A DNA stretch of 64,000 bases from Mycolicibacterium austroafricanum. Its GTDB lineage: Bacteria > Actinomycetota > Actinomycetes > Mycobacteriales > Mycobacteriaceae. Positions 57,632-64,000 of the stretch are shown in pieces (the stretch's first letter is position 1; every line of letters begins with the position of its first letter). Under the pieces are notes generated by a model. It saw only the letters and a program-made list of their open reading frames with translations. It was not told the origin of the DNA and made no database searches. The DNA lies in the NCBI RefSeq assembly GCF_000612725.1, contig NZ_HG964455.1:208950-272949 (forward strand), given 5' to 3'. A program made the position numbers and the translations under genes.

Positions 57632-59074
57632 GTCAGACTCAATCGGTCGCTGCAACACCTGATTGGTTTAGGGGTGTTGTTCGATGGGGTTTCGCAAGCG
57701 TGGCAGCAACGACGTTCCGGATGGGGCTCGTGAGGTCTTCCTGGAGGCGTTGGGGTCGGGGTTGTCGCAATCGGCGGCGGCAACGGTGGCTGGGGTTTCT
57801 CACACGACGGGCTGTAGTTGGGCCAAGGCTGCCGGAGTGCCCGCGAATCTGAAGCACCGCGGTATCCGGTATCCCTTGGCGATCCGCGACTCGTTCTGGG
57901 CGGCGATGCAGGCGGGAGCCTCACCGACGCAGGCAGCGGTGATCGCCGGCGTGTCGGAGAACATGGGTCAGATCTGGGTGAACCAGGCTGGTTATGTGCC
58001 CAGAACCCAGGCCCCCGATGCTCTCCCGTCCGATGAGATCGCGCCCCCGCGGCCGCGAACGCCACTGACGTTCACCGAGCGTTGGCGGCTTGAGGAACTC
58101 TTGGAAACCGGCCACCTGCCAGCGCAGGCTGCTGCGGCGTTGGGGCGCCACAAGGACACCATCAACCGAGAGATCGAGCGGGGTCAAACCTGCTCGGGGT
58201 ACCGCGCTCGGGTGGGCCAGGACGTCGCCGAGGCCCGTCGCAAGCGGCCTAAGGACCGCAAATTGCAGGCCAACCCTGTCTTGCTGACCGAGGTGGTGGC
58301 ACGCTTGGAAAAGCACGACAGTCCCGAGCAGATCGCGGGTCGGTTGCGTCTCGATTTCCCCGATGATCCGGAGATGTGGGTGTCACACGAAACGATCTAC
58401 CAGGCCCTCTACGTCCAGCCCCGCGGAGAGCTGGCCCGACTGGTCAAAAAAGCTTTACGCACTGGACGTGTGCACCGTAAGGCGCAGGGCCGCAACACTA
58501 TTGACCGCAACAGGTTCAAAGACGGGATGATCGGTATCGCTGAACGTCCCGCCGAAGCTGACGACCGTGCGATCCCGGGTCACTGGGAAGGCGATCTGAT
58601 CCTGGGCAGCACCGCCTCAGCCTCGGCGATCGGCACCCTCGTCGAGCGCACCACCGGGTTCGTGGTGCTGCTGCACCTGCCCGAGGACCGCACCGCGGCC
58701 ACCCTCGCCGAGGCCATGTCGATCAAGGTCCCCGAAATCCCCGAGATCCTGCGCCGCTCGCTGACCTGGGACCAGGGCAGCGAGATGGCTCTACACACCA
58801 AGATCACCGAAGCCACCGGGCTGCCGATCTACTTCTGCGACCCACACAGCCCCTGGCAGCGCGGCACCAACGAGAACACCAACGGCCTGCTCCGTCAGTA
58901 CTTCCCCAAAGGCACCGACCTGTCGTTCTACGGCCCGGGCTGGCTCGACCAAGTCGCCGCCGAACTCAACGCCCGACCCCGCAAACGACTCGGCTGGCGC
59001 ACACCCGCCGAAGAACTCGACCGACTACTGTCAGACCCGTCCACATTCGTTGCAGCCACCGCTTGAATCCAAGG
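57632..59074 (+). mobile_element. IS30-family insertion sequence inside repeat copy D
   Basis: About 1443 bp. Near-terminal inverted repeats GACTCAATCGGTCGCTGCAAC (57636-57656) and, on the other strand, GATTCAAGCGGTGGCTGCAAC (59049-59069) match at 18 of 21 positions. A CG dinucleotide on both sides is the likely 2-bp target duplication. The outermost 4-5 bases do not pair, so the ends are placed from the repeat reconstruction. Confidence 0.75.
57684..59066 (+). CDS. IS30-family transposase
   Basis: 460 aa. An N-terminal region with two helix-turn-helix-like segments (SQSAAATVAGVSHTTGCSWAKAAG; TQAAVIAGVSENMGQIW), then a third at LPAQAAAALGRHKDTINREI. DDE catalytic core: D in GHWEGDLILG, D in LTWDQGSEMA, E in NENTNGLLRQYFPKG. 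Reading frame intact; the stop lies within the right inverted repeat. Confidence 0.93.
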   Translation: MGFRKRGSNDVPDGAREVFLEALGSGLSQSAAATVAGVSHTTGCSWAKAAGVPANLKHRGIRYPLAIRDSFWAAMQAGASPTQAAVIAGVSENMGQIWVNQAGYVPRTQAPDALPSDEIAPPRPRTPLTFTERWRLEELLETGHLPAQAAAALGRHKDTINREIERGQTCSGYRARVGQDVAEARRKRPKDRKLQANPVLLTEVVARLEKHDSPEQIAGRLRLDFPDDPEMWVSHETIYQALYVQPRGELARLVKKALRTGRVHRKAQGRNTIDRNRFKDGMIGIAERPAEADDRAIPGHWEGDLILGSTASASAIGTLVERTTGFVVLLHLPEDRTAATLAEAMSIKVPEIPEILRRSLTWDQGSEMALHTKITEATGLPIYFCDPHSPWQRGTNENTNGLLRQYFPKGTDLSFYGPGWLDQVAAELNARPRKRLGWRTPAEELDRLLSDPSTFVAATA

Positions 59075-59106
59075 CGAACTTTCGCCGCTGGAATGCAATT
59101 TCGGCA
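59075..59106. repeat. 63-bp palindromic repeat, copy D, right half
   Basis: CG, then AACTTTCG of the loop, then the right arm (59085-59106). Joined to the left half with one CG removed, this gives a 19-nt loop and 63 bp in total, as in copies A to C. Confidence 0.8.
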
Positions 59107-59123
59107 GCTGAGAGGATGGTGAC

Positions 59124-60758
59124 GTGCTGCTGGTTGACGTTGCCAACGCGTCCGCCGACGTCGCGGCCATGTCGGCGCGGCTGGCCAAGGTCGCGCGCAT
59201 CGCCGAGCTGCTGCGCACGGCCGGCCGACAGGGCGACGCGCGGCTCGTCCGCGTCGTCGTGTCCTGGCTGTCCGGCGAGCTGACCCAGCGCCAGATCGGT
59301 GTCGGGTGGCGGTCCGTGCGCTCGGTGCCCGACCCCGCCGCCCAACCGAGCCTCACGGTCGAGGACGTCGACGCCCGGTTCGGGGAGATCGGGTCCACCT
59401 CCGGCAAGGGGTCCCAGGCGCGCCGCGCGGCACTGCTGGCTGAACTCTTCGCTGCGGCCACCGCCGTCGAACAGGTTTTCCTGCGCCGCCTGCTCACCGG
59501 GGAACTGCGCCAGGGCGCCCTCGGCGGGGTGATGGCCGACGCGGTCGGCAAGGCCGCGGGCGTCCCCTCCGCCGTGGTGCGTCGCGCCGCGATGCTGGGC
59601 GGGGACCTTCCCGCGGTCGCCGCCGCGGCCGTCACCGACGGCGAGTCCGCCCTCGCACAATTCACCCTGCAGGTCGGCAGGCCGGTGGGCCCGATGCTGG
59701 CCCAGACCGCCACCGGCGTCGCCGATGCGCTCGACCGCTTCGGCGGGACGGCGCTGTTCGAGGCCAAGCTGGACGGCGCGCGCGTGCAGATCCACCGCCG
59801 CGGCGACGCGGTGTCGGTCTTCACCCGCAGCCTCGACGACGTGACGGCGCGGCTGCCCGAGGTGGTCGACGCGACGCTGGCGCTGCCGGTCACGGAGCTG
59901 ATCGCCGATGCCGAGGCGATCGCACTCAGACCCGACGGGCGTCCGCACCGGTTCCAGATCACCGCCTCACGCTTCGGCCGCCGCGGTGGTACGCCCGACG
60001 CGGGTACACAGAGGCTGTCGGTGTTCTTCTTCGACCTGCTGCACGCCGACGGGGTCGACCTGCTCGACCTGCCCACCGGCGAGCGCATCGCCACGCTCGA
60101 CGCGACGGTGCCCCGCGAGCAGCGCGTCGACCGCCTGTTGACCTCCGACCCGGAGGCCGCGCAGGCGTTTCTCGACGCGACACTGGCCGCGGGACACGAA
60201 GGCGTGATGGCCAAGTCGCCGACCGCACCGTACGAAGCCGGTCGACGCGGGGCGGGCTGGCTCAAGGTCAAACCCGTGCACACCCTCGACCTGGTGGTGC
60301 TCGCCGTGGAATGGGGATCGGGCCGGCGCACCGGCAAGCTGTCCAATATCCATCTCGGTGCACGCGACCCGGCGACCGGCGGTTTCGTCATGCTCGGCAA
60401 GACGTTCAAGGGCATGACCGATGAGATGCTGGCCTGGCAGACGGAACGCTTTCTCGAGTTGGCCGACGGAGCGGCCCCGGCCGCGACATCAGACCACGGA
60501 GCGGCCCCGGCCGCGACAGCAGACCACGGAGCGGCCCCGGCCGCGACAGCAGACCACGGAGCGGCGGATGGATTCACCGTGACGGTGCGGCCGGAGCAGG
60601 TCGTCGAGATCGCGTTCGACGGAATCCAGACGTCCTCGCGTTACCCCGGTGGGATGGCGCTGCGCTTCGCCCGGGTGCTGTGCTACCGCGACGACAAGAC
60701 CGCAGCCGAGGCCGACACCATCGACACGGTGCGTGCACTGCACGAACGCGCGAACTGA
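59124..60758 (+). CDS. ligB: ATP-dependent DNA ligase LigB
   Basis: 544 aa. N-terminal DNA-binding domain, adenylation domain with nucleophile K215 in EAKLDGARVQ, then the motifs ITELIADAEAIALR-like, FFFDLLH, EGVMAK and GWLKVKP. C-terminal OB domain ends with PEQVVEIAFDGIQTSSRYPGGMALRF. A 30-aa insertion of three 10-residue repeats (GAAPAATxDH) lies inside the OB domain at about residues 449-478; I do not recall it in M. tuberculosis LigB (Rv3062). GTG start. Confidence 0.93.
   Translation: MLLVDVANASADVAAMSARLAKVARIAELLRTAGRQGDARLVRVVVSWLSGELTQRQIGVGWRSVRSVPDPAAQPSLTVEDVDARFGEIGSTSGKGSQARRAALLAELFAAATAVEQVFLRRLLTGELRQGALGGVMADAVGKAAGVPSAVVRRAAMLGGDLPAVAAAAVTDGESALAQFTLQVGRPVGPMLAQTATGVADALDRFGGTALFEAKLDGARVQIHRRGDAVSVFTRSLDDVTARLPEVVDATLALPVTELIADAEAIALRPDGRPHRFQITASRFGRRGGTPDAGTQRLSVFFFDLLHADGVDLLDLPTGERIATLDATVPREQRVDRLLTSDPEAAQAFLDATLAAGHEGVMAKSPTAPYEAGRRGAGWLKVKPVHTLDLVVLAVEWGSGRRTGKLSNIHLGARDPATGGFVMLGKTFKGMTDEMLAWQTERFLELADGAAPAATSDHGAAPAATADHGAAPAATADHGAADGFTVTVRPEQVVEIAFDGIQTSSRYPGGMALRFARVLCYRDDKTAAEADTIDTVRALHERAN
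60468..60557. repeat. three in-frame 30-bp tandem repeats within ligB
   Basis: Unit GGAGCGGCCCCGGCCGCGAC plus ten more bases, repeated three times with one base difference, followed by a partial fourth copy. Each encodes GAAPAATxDH, so changes in copy number keep the reading frame. Confidence 0.95.
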
Positions 60759-60856
60759 CCTCGCAAAAGGGAGTTTCCCCACATCTGTGCTTGCTCCGGT
60801 GCCAGTATCGACACAGGCACGGACAGGGCAGAAGACAAGGGAGACCGGGACGCATC

Positions 60857-63160
60857 GTGGCCACACCCACCGCCGCATCGGAACGCATCGAGGAAACCGT
60901 CGGAGACATCACCTACATCCGTACGGACAAGAACCTGCCGCCGGTGGCGATCATCGACAGATCGCCGATCACCGTAAAACACAGGATCATCTTCGCGGTC
61001 GTCGCACTGCTGGGCGCGGTCTCCTGGGCGATCATCGCGTTCTTCCGGGGCGAGACGGTCAACGCGGTGTGGTTCGTCTTCGCCGCGATCTGCACCTACG
61101 TCATCGGTTTCCGGTTCTACGCCCGCCTCATCGAGATGAAGATCGTCCGGCCGCGCGACGAGATTGCCACGCCGGCAGAGGTTTTCGACAACGGCACCGA
61201 CTACATGCCGACCGATCGGCGGGTGCTCTACGGGCACCACTTCGCGGCGATCGCCGGTGCCGGGCCACTGGTCGGCCCGGTACTCGCCATGCAGATGGGT
61301 TATCTGCCGGGCACCATCTGGATCATCATCGGCGCGGTCGTCGCCGGATGCGTGCAGGACTACCTGGTGCTGTCGATCTCCGTGCGTCGGCGCGGTCGCT
61401 CGCTGGGTCAGATGGCGCGCGACGAACTCGGCGCCGTCGGCGGAGTCGCGGCCATCGTCGGCGTGTTGGTGATCATGGTGATCCTGCTGGCGGTGCTGGC
61501 GCTGGTCGTGGTCAACGCGTTGAGCGAGAGCCCGTGGGGCGTCTTCTCGATCGCGATGACGATACCTATCGCACTGTTCATGGGTCTGTACCTGCGTTTC
61601 CTGCGCCCCGGGCGCGTCTCGGAGGTCTCGTTGATCGGCGTGGTGCTCCTGCTGCTCGCGGTTGTCGCGGGCGGCTGGGTGGCCGAGACATCTTGGGGCG
61701 CCGAGTGGTTCACGCTGTCCAAGGTGGCGCTGTCCTGGTGCATCATCATCTACGGCCTGGCTGCCTCGGTGCTGCCGGTGTGGCTGCTGCTCGCCCCTCG
61801 CGACTACCTGTCGACGTTCATGAAGGTCGGCACCATCGCGCTGCTGGCGGTCGGGATCCTGCTGGCCCGCCCGATCATGGAAGCGCCCGCGATCTCGTCG
61901 TTCGCCGCCAGCGGCACCGGGCCGGTGTTCGCCGGTTCGCTGTTCCCGTTCCTGTTCATCACCATCGCGTGCGGCGCGCTGTCGGGGTTCCATTCGCTGA
62001 TCTCGTCGGGCACCACCCCGAAGCTGCTGGAGAAGGAAAGCCAGATGCGGCTGATCGGCTACGGCGGCATGCTGACCGAGTCGTTCGTCGCGATCATGGC
62101 GCTGATCACCGCCGCGATCCTCAACCAGCATCTGTATTTCGTGATGAACGCCCCCACCGCGTCGACAGGCACCACCGCCCAGTCGGCAGCCGACTACGTC
62201 AACGGTCTCGGACTGTCCGGTGCACCGATCAGCGCGCAGGAGATCACCGACGCCGCCGAGAGCGTGGGTGAGGAGTCCATCGTGTCCCGCACCGGCGGCG
62301 CCCCGACCCTGGCGTTCGGGATGTCGGAGGTGCTGCACCAGGTGTTCGGCGGCGCGAGCCTCAAGGCGTTCTGGTACCACTTCGCGATCATGTTCGAGGC
62401 GCTGTTCATCCTGACCACCGTCGACGCCGGGACCCGGGTCGCGCGGTTCATGCTCTCCGACGGGTTGGGCAACCTCGGCGGCCCACTCAAGCAGCTGCGC
62501 AATCCCAGTTGGCGGGTCGGCGCCTGGATCTGCAGCATCATCGTCGTCGCGGCCTGGGGCAGCATTCTGCTGATGGGCGTCACCGACCCCCTCGGCGGCA
62601 TCAACACCCTGTTCCCGCTGTTCGGCATCGCCAACCAGTTGTTGGCTGCGATCGCGCTGACGGTCGCGACCGTCGTGGTCATCAAACGCGGTCTGCTGAA
62701 ATGGGCGTGGATACCCGGGGTTCCGCTGCTGTGGGATCTGGTGATCACGATGACGGCCTCGTGGCAGAAGATCTTCTCCGGCGACCCCAAGGTCGGCTAC
62801 TGGACGCAGCACTTCCAGTACCGCAACGCCAGGGACGCCGGACAGACGAGCTTCGGCGCCGCCAAGGACGCCGGAGCGCTCGACGCCGTCATCCGCAACA
62901 CCTTCATCCAGGGCACGCTGTCGATCGTCTTCGCGGTGCTGGTGCTCATCGTGTTCACCGCGGGAGTCGTCATGGCGGTCAAGGCGATTCGCGGCACCGG
63001 CCGGCCGCTGGCCGAAGACAACCCGATACCGTCGCGCATCTTCGCGCCGTCCGGCATGGTGATGACTTCAGCGGAGAAGGAGGTGCAGAAGCAGTGGGAC
63101 GCACTTTCGAAGGCGCACGCCGGGCCGTCCACCAGATCGGCTGGTACTGGAAGTCGCTGA
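60857..63160 (+). CDS. cstA: CstA-family peptide/pyruvate transporter
   Basis: 767 aa with about 16-18 membrane segments. HHFAAIAGAGPLVGPVLAMQMGYLPG and GALSGFHSLISSGTTPKLL are signatures of CstA/BtsT carbon-starvation proteins, which import peptides or pyruvate with protons. GTG start at 60857. Corresponds to Rv3063. Overlaps the YbdD-like gene by 67 bp. Confidence 0.95.
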   Translation: MATPTAASERIEETVGDITYIRTDKNLPPVAIIDRSPITVKHRIIFAVVALLGAVSWAIIAFFRGETVNAVWFVFAAICTYVIGFRFYARLIEMKIVRPRDEIATPAEVFDNGTDYMPTDRRVLYGHHFAAIAGAGPLVGPVLAMQMGYLPGTIWIIIGAVVAGCVQDYLVLSISVRRRGRSLGQMARDELGAVGGVAAIVGVLVIMVILLAVLALVVVNALSESPWGVFSIAMTIPIALFMGLYLRFLRPGRVSEVSLIGVVLLLLAVVAGGWVAETSWGAEWFTLSKVALSWCIIIYGLAASVLPVWLLLAPRDYLSTFMKVGTIALLAVGILLARPIMEAPAISSFAASGTGPVFAGSLFPFLFITIACGALSGFHSLISSGTTPKLLEKESQMRLIGYGGMLTESFVAIMALITAAILNQHLYFVMNAPTASTGTTAQSAADYVNGLGLSGAPISAQEITDAAESVGEESIVSRTGGAPTLAFGMSEVLHQVFGGASLKAFWYHFAIMFEALFILTTVDAGTRVARFMLSDGLGNLGGPLKQLRNPSWRVGAWICSIIVVAAWGSILLMGVTDPLGGINTLFPLFGIANQLLAAIALTVATVVVIKRGLLKWAWIPGVPLLWDLVITMTASWQKIFSGDPKVGYWTQHFQYRNARDAGQTSFGAAKDAGALDAVIRNTFIQGTLSIVFAVLVLIVFTAGVVMAVKAIRGTGRPLAEDNPIPSRIFAPSGMVMTSAEKEVQKQWDALSKAHAGPSTRSAGTGSR

Positions 63161-63297
63161 TGGGCGACAACCACTACCAGCGCTACCTCGAACACCACAC
63201 GCGCACGCACGCCGGCGAGGCGGCGATGTCGGAAGGCGAGTACTGGCGGCGCCGCCACGCGGCCGCCGACGCCGACCTGGGCGCCCGGTGTTGCTGA
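63094..63297 (+). CDS. YbdD/YjiX-like small protein
   Basis: 67 aa. WYWKSLMGDNHYQRYLEHHTRTHAGEAAMSEGEYWRRRH and the final GARCC match YbdD/YjiX proteins that accompany CstA and BtsT transporters. GTG start with AGGAGG about 10 nt upstream, inside the end of cstA. Confidence 0.85.
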   Translation: MGRTFEGARRAVHQIGWYWKSLMGDNHYQRYLEHHTRTHAGEAAMSEGEYWRRRHAAADADLGARCC

Positions 63298-63352
63298 ACC
63301 TGCGCGCTAAACTGTCGACCATACGGTAAGTGACTACAGGATGGGTACGACG

Positions 63353-64000
63353 ATGAACCGTGATGACATGATTTTGATCAGCGTGGATGATCACATCGTT
63401 GAGCCGCCGGATATGTTCAAGAATCATCTGCCGAGCAAGTATTTGGATGAGGCGCCGCGGTTGGTGCATAACCCGGACGGCAGTGATACGTGGCAGTTCC
63501 GGGATGTGGTGATTCCGAATGTGGCGCTCAATGCGGTGGCGGGTCGGCCCAAGGAGGAGTACGGGCTGGAGCCGCAGGGTCTGGATGAGATCCGACCGGG
63601 GTGTTGGCAGGTTGATGAGCGGGTCAAGGACATGAATGCCGGCGGGATTTTGGGGTCGATGTGTTTCCCGTCGTTTCCGGGTTTCGCGGGCCGGTTGTTC
63701 GCCACCGAGGATGCGGAGTTCTCGTTGGCGTTGGTGCAGGCCTACAACGACTGGCATGTCGAGGAGTGGTGTGGGGCGTATCCGGCCCGGTTCATTCCGA
63801 TGACGTTGCCGGTGATCTGGGATCCGGTGGCGTGTGCGGCCGAGATCCGTCGCAATGCGGCGCGGGGGGTGCATTCGTTGACGTTCTCGGAGAACCCGTC
63901 GGCGATGGGGTATCCGAGTTTCCATGATTTCGAGCATTGGAAGCCGATGTGGGATGCGCTGGTGGATACCGACACGGTGCTCAATGTGCATATCGGGTCG
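63353..64000 (+). CDS. amidohydrolase-family (TIM barrel) enzyme, 3' end outside window
   Basis: 216 codons visible. ILISVDDHIVEPPDMFKNHLPSKYLDEAPRLVHNPDGSD is the start of the amidohydrolase-2 type (ACMS decarboxylase-related) found in several mycobacterial copies; the HxH motif is replaced by DDHIVEP as is usual in this group. ATG 63353 or 63341. Codon use differs from neighbouring genes: GAT and TTG are common where the backbone uses GAC and CTG. Confidence 0.85.
   Translation, partial: MNRDDMILISVDDHIVEPPDMFKNHLPSKYLDEAPRLVHNPDGSDTWQFRDVVIPNVALNAVAGRPKEEYGLEPQGLDEIRPGCWQVDERVKDMNAGGILGSMCFPSFPGFAGRLFATEDAEFSLALVQAYNDWHVEEWCGAYPARFIPMTLPVIWDPVACAAEIRRNAARGVHSLTFSENPSAMGYPSFHDFEHWKPMWDALVDTDTVLNVHIGS

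Noticed and set aside
1..64000. tRNA, rRNA or CRISPR array
   Set aside because: No cloverleaf-like, ribosomal or regularly spaced repeat-spacer pattern was found in the intergenic regions.

Overview
The window is high-GC actinobacterial DNA and almost certainly comes from a non-tuberculous Mycobacterium (Mycolicibacterium type). From memory of gene order, its backbone follows Mycobacterium tuberculosis Rv3039c to Rv3063: echA17, Nudix, ABC ATPase, serB2, ctaD, fecB, adhC, a DUF3349 protein, nrdF2, a Baeyer-Villiger-type monooxygenase, TetR, nrdE-nrdI-nrdH, an FMN reductase, TetR-dinB2, SDR, TetR/cyp136, ligB and cstA. Product names rest on reading motifs and on remembered family sequences; no database search was run.

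Layout. 1-11150 is backbone with one inserted block (kinase, a 57-aa leader ORF, YczE, MocR regulator). 11225-26594 is a 15-kb block that I do not recall from the M. tuberculosis order. It holds a three-subunit molybdenum aldehyde oxidoreductase operon, a NarL-type two-component system with an extra receiver-only protein, then an island of small or acidic secreted proteins that includes a PE-PPE-domain protein and a complete IS1380-family element with a TTAG target duplication. 26649-32650 carries nrdF2, the monooxygenase, an HD-GYP/LuxR protein and TetR. 32793-40856 is a second accessory block: a geranylgeranyl-reductase-like enzyme, VOC and cupin proteins, an ABC exporter with a methyltransferase and a SufR-like regulator behind a possible iron box, and a LysR-like/DUF5997 divergent pair. 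40977-43892 is nrdHIE. 44642-52541 returns to backbone. 52616-59106 is accessory again (LeuA-dimer-like, TauE/SafE, phosphotransferase, SDR, membrane molybdo-oxidoreductase, IS30). ligB, cstA, a YbdD-like protein and a 5' part of an amidohydrolase close the window.

How the genes work together. nrdF2 and nrdHIE together make the class Ib ribonucleotide reductase, and both have paired NrdR-box-like sites about three helical turns apart. A region far upstream of nrdH on the same strand has three short motifs in the order expected of a cobalamin riboswitch core. cstA and the YbdD-like gene form a peptide/pyruvate uptake pair. The divergent pairs MocR/YczE, TetR/cyp136 and FMN reductase/TetR-dinB2 have inverted repeats between them.

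The most unusual non-coding signal is a family of 63-bp hairpins (22-bp arms, 19-nt loop) present in four places. One copy has been split in its loop by the IS30-like element, and removing the element with a 2-bp CG duplication restores the 63-bp length exactly. No tRNA, rRNA or CRISPR array was seen.
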